The notes below the pieces were generated by a model that saw only the letters and a list, made by a program, of their open reading frames with translations, did no database searches and had not been told where the DNA came from. Source: a bacterium (GTDB lineage Bacteria; Electryoneota; JAOADG01). Taken from it: 64,000 nucleotides of DNA. Positions 43,134 to 50,934 of the stretch are shown here, piece after piece. Every line of letters starts with the position of its first letter. Position 1 is the first letter of the stretch. A program made the position numbers and the translations under genes. The stretch covers positions 248,001 through 312,000 of the forward strand of contig JAOADG010000008.1 of NCBI GenBank assembly GCA_026417415.1. Direction: 5' to 3'.

Positions 43134-44321
43134 TTATTCTTCCACTTGCTTTTCTAAATTCCGTAAACGTTGTTCTCGTTTAGCTTTTTCTGTATCTAAA
43201 CGCTGCTCCATTAAACGCTGCTCCATTCGTGTACGCAGATCTGGCTCTAAATCCACTTTAAGCATGATGACCAACTCTTTTTGATTAACCAATTCACGTT
43301 CATACCCTGCTATATATCGTATCCCCAAAACCCACCAGGGTAAATCTTTCAAGAAAGGAATCCCTTTGCGTGTCGTACGTTTTTCAGTGGTATATAAACC
43401 ACCAATCGCTGCTTCTTCACCGGGCAACATCAATAAAGAAGTACTTGCTTGTGATTTATTAATCGTTGTTGTGAGTTGGCTAACATCACCTGTAGAACGT
43501 TCAACATTAATTTTGAGGAGTATAAAGGTAACTCCTTTATCAACAATTACTGTTGGTTGAACGCGTAAAATAGTACCAGCAGATACAAAAGATTCAATCG
43601 TGTTTCCTGCAAAATCACGGGTCTTTATAGAAAAATCTTGACCTACTTGTACATATCCTTCTTGCTTATCGCGCACTCGGATCTGTGGATTCGACAGCAC
43701 ATGCCCTAATCCTTTGTTCTCGAATGTCTTTACTAATCCAGAAACCGATAATGAACGATCAATTTGTCTTTGAATAGATAAAGTAAAAATATTGTTATCA
43801 GATACATTTTCTGCTGTTTGTTGTACTGCAGAAGTATTTACGACTCCAGATGAAATGGTACTCCAGTTTATCCCTAATTCACGTAAAGCCGATCGATCCG
43901 CTTCAAAAAAAATGGCTTCTATAATCACTTCCCGCGTATCTACACCAATTAAATCAACTTTTTCCAAACCTTCCGTTTTTTTTGTCAAAGGGTTGTACAC
44001 ACGAATGAAATTTGGTCCCTCTTCAAATTCTAATTCATTCTTTTTACATATCATTTCCAAAGCTTTTCGCCAGTGTGTATTGATAATCTCTATTCCAATC
44101 GCATTGGTTTTTTCTGAATGATCAACAATCACTTTCCCAATGGTTTTGAACGATACTTCATTGATCAATTGAAGGGCTTTACCAATTTCAACGGTTTCTG
44201 AAATAGAAACATTGAAATCAGGTTGATTCCCTTTAGTCCACTCAGGACGCGGTTGAGTTTGTGAGAAACTATAAAAAGGAAAAAAAATAACAATGAAAAA
44301 AATTAAAATTTGTTGTTTCAT
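43134..44321 (-). CDS. Short secretin (PilQ/GspD family)
   Basis: 395 residues with a signal peptide (MKQQILIFFIVIFFPFYSFSQ). One small N-domain of STN/N0 type (VIVDHSEKTNAIGIEI...WRKALEMICKKNELEF) comes first, then a secretin core (VIIEAIFFEADRSALRELGINW, LSNPQIRVRDKQEGYVQVGQ, LLMLPGEEAAIGGLYTTEKR...GIPFLKDLP). It forms the outer-membrane gate. It is shorter than typical PilQ/GspD because most N-domains are missing, and it ends in a charged coiled coil (MEQRLMEQRLDTEKAKREQRL). ATG 44321 is preferred to TTG 44330. Confidence 0.9.
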   Translation of the reverse strand: MKQQILIFFIVIFFPFYSFSQTQPRPEWTKGNQPDFNVSISETVEIGKALQLINEVSFKTIGKVIVDHSEKTNAIGIEIINTHWRKALEMICKKNELEFEEGPNFIRVYNPLTKKTEGLEKVDLIGVDTREVIIEAIFFEADRSALRELGINWSTISSGVVNTSAVQQTAENVSDNNIFTLSIQRQIDRSLSVSGLVKTFENKGLGHVLSNPQIRVRDKQEGYVQVGQDFSIKTRDFAGNTIESFVSAGTILRVQPTVIVDKGVTFILLKINVERSTGDVSQLTTTINKSQASTSLLMLPGEEAAIGGLYTTEKRTTRKGIPFLKDLPWWVLGIRYIAGYERELVNQKELVIMLKVDLEPDLRTRMEQRLMEQRLDTEKAKREQRLRNLEKQVEE

Positions 44322-44357
44322 AGCATACAACCGATTAAAAAATAGATTTTGTCAAAC

Positions 44358-45284
44358 TCAATTGTAAGATGAATGACTTTTTATACGATTTGTCAGAGAC
44401 AATTCTTGAAATACAATATCCATCCATTCTGTCTGCTGACGAATCAAATTCAGTATCCACAATTTAAACAATCGCTCTTCGTGAACTTTAAAAAACGAAA
44501 TTGCTTCTTTAGGAGTGATGCGAAAGATATGCGATTCTTCTTCAGCAATAAGGGTAACGGGCGCAAAAGAAATTTGCAAAAGCGAAAAAGCACCCCATGC
44601 ATCACCCGTACGTAAAATTAGTATAGAGCTATGATTGCGCTCTATACGTATCCTACCAGATAGAACAACAATGATACTACTCTGATTTTCCCATTCAACA
44701 CGACTGCCTTCATTTAAGGTAATTTCTTTACCAATCGTTCTAAATTGGAGATACTCTTCATACTTCCAACCCTTGAACAATTTTGGTAATAAGGTGTCTT
44801 CATATTTTCTTTCATCGTATTGAACTAACAAAGAACGCATTTTTTCAATTTGGGTTTCAGCTTGTCGGATTGCTCGCCTTTGATGAATTAACTCAACGGC
44901 ATTGCGTATGGTAACTTCTAATTCAGTTAATAATATTGGCTTAGAAAGAAAATCAAAAGCGCCGCGTTTCATCGCTTCACGCATGGTCTCTTTAGTATCT
45001 AAAATCGTAAATACTATAAGTACTACATCTGGGTTTTTTGTATGTAATTTTTCCATTAGTTCAAAACCATGCATTCCCGGCATAGCGAGGTCAGTAATCA
45101 CTAAGTCGATAGGATACGTATTAAATAATTCTAATGCTTCTTCGCCACTATTGGCTGTTAAGGTTTGATAGCCATAAGATTCAATCGCTGCCTTCATAAA
45201 ATCTGTGATACTGGATTCATCATCTACGACTAGAACGTGTATAACTTCACTGGGTTTGCCGAAAATATTTTCTATTTGGGTCAT
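44358..45284 (-). CDS. Response regulator with C-terminal cyclic-nucleotide-like domain
   Basis: 308 residues. A complete receiver domain comes first (acidic VVDDE, phospho-Asp in VITDLAMPG, Thr in VFTILD, Lys in SKPILL). A coiled linker follows, then a CNB-fold domain from ~185. The phosphate-binding cassette is degenerate: WGAFSLLQISFAPV lacks the Glu and Arg. The tail (HEERLFKLWILNLIR) matches that of the CNB protein at 38624. ATG 45284 lies one base after the ATPase 2 stop, with GGAAG upstream. It likely relays a phospho-signal to the pilus ATPase rather than to DNA, as there is no DNA-binding domain. Confidence 0.85.
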   Translation of the reverse strand: MTQIENIFGKPSEVIHVLVVDDESSITDFMKAAIESYGYQTLTANSGEEALELFNTYPIDLVITDLAMPGMHGFELMEKLHTKNPDVVLIVFTILDTKETMREAMKRGAFDFLSKPILLTELEVTIRNAVELIHQRRAIRQAETQIEKMRSLLVQYDERKYEDTLLPKLFKGWKYEEYLQFRTIGKEITLNEGSRVEWENQSSIIVVLSGRIRIERNHSSILILRTGDAWGAFSLLQISFAPVTLIAEEESHIFRITPKEAISFFKVHEERLFKLWILNLIRQQTEWMDIVFQELSLTNRIKSHSSYN

Positions 45285-45285
45285 A

Positions 45286-47112
45286 TCAATCTTCCATTGT
45301 TGTGGCAACAACTTCTTCTATGGTTGTTATACCTTCTTTAATTCTTTCTCGTCCACTAGCACGAAGGGTCAACATTCCTTCACTAACTGCTAAATCGCGG
45401 AGTTCATCTTCATTTATATCGGTTTTGCTATTGATAATAAATTTGCGGATAGTACGAGAAAAATACAACGCTTCATGAATCGCTGCACGACCCTTGTAAC
45501 CTTGATTGCAAAGTTCGCATCCAACGGCTTCATAAAAAATGGTATTTTTTATTTCCTGATCGTTAAATCCAAGCGCACGTGCTACCTGATCATCAATTAA
45601 TTTAGACGGTCGTTTACAATGTGGACAAAGTGTACGTAACAATCGTTGTGCAACTACAATATTCATTGCAGTGGCAATCAAAAAAGGTTCAACCCCCATT
45701 TTGTAAAGTCGTGATACTGCAGAAGGCGCATCGTTGGTATGTAATGTGGAAAAGGTTAAATGGCCTGTGTTTGCAAGTTTTATAGCAATTTCTGCGGTAA
45801 TTTTATCTCGCATTTCTCCTACCATCACAATATCAGGGTCATGTCTTAAAATTCCACGTATAGCGCCTTCAAAATCTAAAGTATGAGATAAACGAATCTG
45901 ACGTGCATCGCGAATCATGTATTCTACAGGATCTTCAATGGTAAGTACATTTTTTTCTGGTGTCAATACTTGATAAAGTGCAGCAAGAAGTGTAGTTGAT
46001 TTTCCGCTACCTGTCGGACCTGTGAGGATTACCATCCCTTGAGGTCGTGTTATGGCTTTCACAAACGCTTCTTTTGCCTGTTTATGAAATCCTAATTTTG
46101 ACAAATCAGTGATTACTTTACGATCATCTAAGACACGAATGACAATTGACTCAAATTTCCTGCGAAAATCTTGCGCCACAATCGGCATAATGCTTACACG
46201 AAAACGAATCACTGCACCATCAATTTGACGTTGTATAAATCCATCTTGAGAAGCATCCCAAACAAATCGATCAACATTCCGAGTGCGATCTTTAATCACT
46301 GCCGAAATCGTTTCTGGTTTAAATCCTTCTTGAGTGTGCCATAATCTAAGTTTTCCATCAATTCTAAAAAGAAAGTCCGTCCGATTTTGACCACGAGGAA
46401 GAATGTGGATATCACTGGCTCCTTTTCTAACTGCTTCAACTAAGCAACCTTCAACCAAATTAATTAAAAGTGAACTGTTAGTATCTAAATCAAGTTCAAT
46501 TTCATCAGGTCCAGTTTCTTCTTCTTGAGGAATGGATGCAACTTCACTGGTATATTCTTCAATTAAAGCCAAAAATTCATTTTGTGGTTTTTCAACTTCA
46601 TCTAAAATTTGAGTAATTTCTTGTAGCGAAGCATAAGCCAATTCGTATCTAGAAAGTTTTAATTGAAACAGGAGCAAATTCAGTGAAGGATCAGTTACAT
46701 CTTCAGTGATAAAGGTAATAATATCATTCGAGTTATTAGGAAATTTGTAAGGGATAATATGATTGATTAAAAATTTTTGTTTCGTCTCTTCTGAAACTTT
46801 TTCAAAAAAATCACGTATGTAAGTATATAAATCATCTTTTTTAATTTGTGATAGATCAACCTCAGGAAACCCGTAAATTCTGGCAATTGTACGAAAGACT
46901 GCATCGCGATTACAACCTAAATCGGTTGATAAAATTTCACCAAACCGACGTTTTGCAGGTCCTTCGCGTCGTTGAATTTCCAAAGCTTTTTGAACTTGTT
47001 GAGGGGTTGCAATACCTAACTCTATCAATTGATCACCCAGACGAGTCATGGTCTGTTCTGAACCTGAACGATTAGGTGTAGTTTTTCCTGGAGTCGGTAG
47101 AATTGGAGACAT
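45286..47112 (-). CDS. GspE/PilB-type assembly ATPase 2
   Basis: 608 residues, colinear with ATPase 1 at 39135-40937. MshEN-like N-terminus (TRLGDQLIELGIATPQQVQKAL...RFGEIL), Walker A GPTGSGKST, canonical Asp box IEDPVEYM, Walker B VMVGEMRDKITAE, His box and CPHC/CELC zinc loop are all present. The N-terminal 20 residues are Pro/Ser-rich. It is first in the pilus operon. Two near-equal extension-type ATPases in one locus suggest either two functional states of one machine or two substrates. Confidence 0.95.
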   Translation of the reverse strand: MSPILPTPGKTTPNRSGSEQTMTRLGDQLIELGIATPQQVQKALEIQRREGPAKRRFGEILSTDLGCNRDAVFRTIARIYGFPEVDLSQIKKDDLYTYIRDFFEKVSEETKQKFLINHIIPYKFPNNSNDIITFITEDVTDPSLNLLLFQLKLSRYELAYASLQEITQILDEVEKPQNEFLALIEEYTSEVASIPQEEETGPDEIELDLDTNSSLLINLVEGCLVEAVRKGASDIHILPRGQNRTDFLFRIDGKLRLWHTQEGFKPETISAVIKDRTRNVDRFVWDASQDGFIQRQIDGAVIRFRVSIMPIVAQDFRRKFESIVIRVLDDRKVITDLSKLGFHKQAKEAFVKAITRPQGMVILTGPTGSGKSTTLLAALYQVLTPEKNVLTIEDPVEYMIRDARQIRLSHTLDFEGAIRGILRHDPDIVMVGEMRDKITAEIAIKLANTGHLTFSTLHTNDAPSAVSRLYKMGVEPFLIATAMNIVVAQRLLRTLCPHCKRPSKLIDDQVARALGFNDQEIKNTIFYEAVGCELCNQGYKGRAAIHEALYFSRTIRKFIINSKTDINEDELRDLAVSEGMLTLRASGRERIKEGITTIEEVVATTMED

Positions 47113-47216
47113 AGCGTATAGGTTCGTACAGTATGAATACTTCCAGATAAACTAAAGAAAATCAAAGAAAGAAGCAACGAATTGAAAGTATTTCTACATT
47201 TTTCCCAAACTATGGG

Positions 47217-47245
47217 ATTTCAAGTATATTAAGAATATTTGAAAT
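47217..47245. promoter_or_regulatory. Dyad element between the pilus operon and the MgtC-like gene
   Basis: Imperfect 29-bp inverted repeat: outer arms ATTTCAA and TTGAAAT with a further TAT/ATA pairing inside. It lies in the 163-base divergent spacer, 31 bases before the MgtC-like start and ~105 bases from the pilus operon start. It could be an operator for either side. Confidence 0.3.
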
Positions 47246-47275
47246 GTACTAAATCTTATAGCAAAGTAACGAAAA

Positions 47276-48523
47276 ATGATTCCACAGGAATATATTTCAT
47301 TTGGTATGGCAATCCTTTTAGGTGCACTGATTGGTACCGAAAGACAGTTTGCTTCTAATCAGGTTGATAAGTATATCGGTGGAATACGAACGTTTGTATT
47401 TCTTGCGCTTGGTGGTTCAATTGCTGCATATATTGAAGATAGATACATCCCCAACTTTTTTTTGCTTGCATTTATCGCGACGTTTTTATTGGTTTTAGCC
47501 AATTACATCTTCGTCACATCAAAAAGTGGCGAACCCGGAACCACTACTGAATTTGTGTCGCCTATTGTTTTTTCTTTGGGTGGGTTAAGTTGGTGGCAAG
47601 AATATGGTTTAACCATCGCTCTTACCATCATTGTACTTTTCTTTTTATCATCAAAAAGAATGTTCCAACAACTCACTACCCATTTTACTTACGAAGATAT
47701 TCGTGCATCAACGGTTTTGTTGGTTTTATCTGGAATAGTACTACCAATAGTACCCAATCAATGGTATGGACCCTATTTAGCATTCAATCCTTATCGGATA
47801 TGGTTATTCATTATTTTGGTTAGTTCGTTATCTTTTGCAGCATACATTGTATTAAAAATTTTTAGGCAATCCTTAGGAATTGTAGTCACTGGCATTTTAG
47901 GTGGATTGATTTCATCTACAGCAGCAACCATTGCATTAGCCAAACGATCAAAAGAATCACCAGCATATTCACAAATTTTTTCAGAAGCTGCAGTCGTTGC
48001 TTCTGCTATTATGCCATTTCGTGCGGTTATATTTGCGATTATTGTATTACCACAAAACTGGATAACAATTTTCCCTATCGCTTTACCAGGTTTATTGATT
48101 GGAGCGTGGTTATCCAATAAACTTATCAAAGAAAAAGAGCAAAATATCGGACAACTACAAATTTCCAACCCTTTCCGTTTGAAAGAAGCCACACAGTTTG
48201 GTATCATTTTTGCCGCAGCGACTTTACTGTCAAAGGCTGCAAAAGAATGGTTAGGAGAAAATGCTATTGTAATGATTACCGGTTTATCCGGTGTACTATC
48301 AGTAGATGCTGCAGTGCTATCATTAGGGGAACATATGGGGAATGTAGCTGACCATGCATTCATTCCCATGAGTATTGCTGCTGCAATTTTTACCAATTGT
48401 ATTGCGAAGATTGGAATTGCTTACTATTTCGGAACAGAAATTTACAGAAAAAATACAATGAAATGGTTTTTAATCATCGGCATCACTTCTTTTATCCCAC
48501 TTCTCATCCATGTATTAAGATAG
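47276..48523 (+). CDS. MgtC/SapB-like DUF4010 membrane protein
   Basis: 415 residues with about a dozen hydrophobic helices. The first ~130 residues match the MgtC/SapB domain (AILLGALIGTERQF, GGIRTFVFLALGGSIAAY). The rest matches DUF4010 (VTGILGGLISSTAATIALAKRS, LSGVLSVDAAVLSLGEH). Known members are predicted transporters or membrane-stress proteins with unsettled function. ATG 47276 has no strong Shine-Dalgarno. The EamA gene follows after 13 bases. Confidence 0.88.
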   Translation: MIPQEYISFGMAILLGALIGTERQFASNQVDKYIGGIRTFVFLALGGSIAAYIEDRYIPNFFLLAFIATFLLVLANYIFVTSKSGEPGTTTEFVSPIVFSLGGLSWWQEYGLTIALTIIVLFFLSSKRMFQQLTTHFTYEDIRASTVLLVLSGIVLPIVPNQWYGPYLAFNPYRIWLFIILVSSLSFAAYIVLKIFRQSLGIVVTGILGGLISSTAATIALAKRSKESPAYSQIFSEAAVVASAIMPFRAVIFAIIVLPQNWITIFPIALPGLLIGAWLSNKLIKEKEQNIGQLQISNPFRLKEATQFGIIFAAATLLSKAAKEWLGENAIVMITGLSGVLSVDAAVLSLGEHMGNVADHAFIPMSIAAAIFTNCIAKIGIAYYFGTEIYRKNTMKWFLIIGITSFIPLLIHVLR

Positions 48524-48536
48524 TGAAATCAAAACT

Positions 48537-49418
48537 ATGAAAGTATCAAGCAAGCACAAAGAATACTTGGCAATATTCTTTGTAACAGTGATATGGGGGT
48601 CCGCTTTTTCTTTTGTTGAGCGTGCTTTGCAAACGTTTAACCCTTTTCAACTAATCATCGCTCGCTTTATTCCTGTTCTACCCATTTTTTTAATCATCAT
48701 TTTCAAACATCGCAAAGAGTTAAAATCTATTTCTACAAAGGACTGGATCTTACTTTCACTATCTGGCTTTTCAGCTGTTTTTTTGTACAATTTTGCTTTA
48801 TTTACTGGACAAAAGTTTGTCAATGCTAGTATAGCCAGTTTAGTAATTTCTTTGAATCCACCCACTATTATCGCAGGAGCAATTCTTCTTAGAGGAGAGA
48901 AAGTTTCTAGGAATTTTTTATTCGGTGTTGTAGTCGCATTGTTGGGGATGATCATTTTATCACTTTCAAAGGACCAGTTAACATTTGATTGGACGGTCTT
49001 GTTTGGGATTCTAATTTTACTTGGATGTCCAATCAGTTGGGCAGCTTATACTTTGTTATTGACCAATACGGTGAAAAGAAACAATCCTTTGCTCATTACA
49101 GCATTATCCGTTGCAATTGGATCAATCACGTTAATTCCAATGATTCCAATTGGTTTCCCCCAAGGGGATTTTCAATTCGGTTTCGGTTGGTTGTATGCAC
49201 TCTATTTAGGAATTTTTTCTACTCTTGTTGGATTCATTTTATGGAATTGGTTATTATTACAAAGAGGTGCAGCAAGAACTGGTATCGTTGTCTATTTGAA
49301 TACCTTGTGGGGCGTTTTGCTGGCAGTACTATGGTTAGGAGAACCAATTACATTACAGATACTCATCGGTGCAGGATGTATTTTAATCGGAGTAACAATC
49401 GCCAAAAAGTTTGGGTAA
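48537..49418 (+). CDS. EamA/DMT-family transporter
   Basis: 293 residues with ten membrane helices arranged as two EamA repeats of five. The first begins IFFVTVIWGSAFSFVERALQ and the second WTVLFGILILLGCPISWAAYTLLL. Family members export metabolites or amino acids; the substrate is unknown. The stop overlaps the next gene's start by one base (TAATG), so the lipoprotein gene is probably translated by coupling. Confidence 0.9.
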   Translation: MKVSSKHKEYLAIFFVTVIWGSAFSFVERALQTFNPFQLIIARFIPVLPIFLIIIFKHRKELKSISTKDWILLSLSGFSAVFLYNFALFTGQKFVNASIASLVISLNPPTIIAGAILLRGEKVSRNFLFGVVVALLGMIILSLSKDQLTFDWTVLFGILILLGCPISWAAYTLLLTNTVKRNNPLLITALSVAIGSITLIPMIPIGFPQGDFQFGFGWLYALYLGIFSTLVGFILWNWLLLQRGAARTGIVVYLNTLWGVLLAVLWLGEPITLQILIGAGCILIGVTIAKKFG

Positions 49419-50407
49419 TGATTTTTACATCCCTTTTTATTTTTTTTTCACTAAATAACTGTAAAAAAATAATAAACAATCCACACGATAATAACATCCC
49501 AACTCTTGATACCCTTATCGTAAGTATTTTGAATCCTCCAGAAGGAACCAGTCGTCACTTAAATGCACTAAAATACATCAATAATGTCCTTTATATCGTA
49601 GGTGAGGATGGATTCATTGCAAAAGAGATTGAAGGAAACAATTATACCATTCATTATCATCCGCAGGGTATAACCTTTTGGGATATTACCAATACGGGAA
49701 CTGCAATATTGGTTTTTGGTGATTTTGGGGTGATTTATCGTTCTACCGATGGAGAACATTGGATCACTGTAACCGAGGATTCTATTGCTGCAGGATTAAG
49801 ATACCGTAAAGCTGCAATAGACGGTGCGAACCGAATTTGGGCAATTGGTGAAAATACTTTTCTCCATTATTCAACGGATGATGGGATTACTTGGTATCGT
49901 GCGAATCATCAAAATTTACTTCGCTATCGTGAATTTTCAGCGATTGCATTTTATCAAGGTGGTTATGGTTATCTAACTACCAGCACCGTCGGATTTTGGA
50001 CTACCAATAATGGTATAGAATGGTTAGGAACAAGATCCATCAATTATTCAACCAATCATATTCTCTTTGTATCGCATAACGAAATGTACTTGGCTTGTAA
50101 TGGAGGAATAATTTTAAGAAGTTTTGATCTTGGTTCTACATTTCAGCCTATGAATTTATTCAACCCGGAAAATGAAGTGATTTTTAAAGTTGTCCAATTG
50201 CATGACCGAACATTTCTTGCTGTATCCGCGATGATCGATTCAATAGGGCAACACAAGGGAAAAGTATGGAGAAGTAAGAATGGAATGGATTGGTGGACCA
50301 TATTTACTTACAATCAAGAAATTCGTGATATCGCTATTGGAGATTATGGATCAATCATGATATGTGGTACCAATGGATTTTTAGCAAGTATTTCAAGGAG
50401 TCATTAA
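49418..50407 (+). CDS. Beta-propeller (BNR/Ycf48-like) lipoprotein
   Basis: 329 residues from ATG 49418. The N-terminus is a short lipoprotein-like signal (LFIFFSLNNC, Cys ~15). The body has repeated Asp-box type strands typical of sialidase/Ycf48 propellers: YRSTDGEHWITV, YSTDDGITWYRA, WTTNNGIEWLGT, RSFDLGSTFQ and RSKNGMDWWTIF. Such proteins are surface or periplasmic; a function is not assigned. No sorting tail is seen. A longer in-frame reading from 48989 lies inside the EamA gene and is not credible. Confidence 0.82.
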   Translation: MIFTSLFIFFSLNNCKKIINNPHDNNIPTLDTLIVSILNPPEGTSRHLNALKYINNVLYIVGEDGFIAKEIEGNNYTIHYHPQGITFWDITNTGTAILVFGDFGVIYRSTDGEHWITVTEDSIAAGLRYRKAAIDGANRIWAIGENTFLHYSTDDGITWYRANHQNLLRYREFSAIAFYQGGYGYLTTSTVGFWTTNNGIEWLGTRSINYSTNHILFVSHNEMYLACNGGIILRSFDLGSTFQPMNLFNPENEVIFKVVQLHDRTFLAVSAMIDSIGQHKGKVWRSKNGMDWWTIFTYNQEIRDIAIGDYGSIMICGTNGFLASISRSH

Positions 50408-50409
50408 GA

Positions 50410-50931
50410 ATGGATTTTTCTCATCTATCTCAATCGGGCTTTCATCCTCTTGTTGTACATTTTCCGATAGCATTATTCTTTGTGGCAACGATTTGTGATG
50501 CGATAAGCATTCTTTTGAGAAGGCCTCAAAAACTACAATTTACAGCGTTTTTTTTAAGTGTTTTAGGCACCATTGGAGCAATCACTGCTGTGATTACTGG
50601 TAAACAAGCGGAAGAACTTGTTTCCCACACACAAATAGTTTCCAATCTTCTTGAACAGCATGAGATGTATGCAAATTGGACATTGTGGACAGGAATAGGT
50701 TTAACCATTTTGAGAACAATTTTCTTTTTCGTAGAAAAATTGCAACGTGTCCACTTTTTAATTCTTATTCCATCCGTTTTATTAGTGTATTGGGTCGGTC
50801 AAACCGGTCATCTTGGTGGAAAAATGGTTTATGGATATGGAGTAGGAGTAAACAAGCAAACGATATTCCAAAATACAAATGAGATGCAGTATAAAGACAA
50901 AAAAATGCATGAAGAAGATGAAAACGATTAG
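50410..50931 (+). CDS. DUF2231 membrane protein
   Basis: 173 residues with four transmembrane helices and the DUF2231 opening FHPLVVHFPIALFF. Conserved His residues (HPLVVHFP, EQHEMY, GHLGGKMVYG) could bind heme or metal, as proposed for this family, but this is not established. ATG 50410 is preceded by AAGGAG about 11 bases upstream. The last ~25 residues are charged. Confidence 0.82.
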   Translation: MDFSHLSQSGFHPLVVHFPIALFFVATICDAISILLRRPQKLQFTAFFLSVLGTIGAITAVITGKQAEELVSHTQIVSNLLEQHEMYANWTLWTGIGLTILRTIFFFVEKLQRVHFLILIPSVLLVYWVGQTGHLGGKMVYGYGVGVNKQTIFQNTNEMQYKDKKMHEEDEND

Positions 50932-50934
50932 CAA

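Noticed and set aside
38624-45284. CNB proteins as the FNR/CRP regulator of the nrfHA box
   Set aside because: Neither CNB protein has a helix-turn-helix, so they cannot bind the FNR-type site directly.
48989-49417. In-frame upstream extension of the propeller lipoprotein gene
   Set aside because: It runs in the wrong frame through the EamA transporter gene and would hide the lipoprotein signal. ATG 49418 overlaps the previous stop by one base, as expected for coupling.
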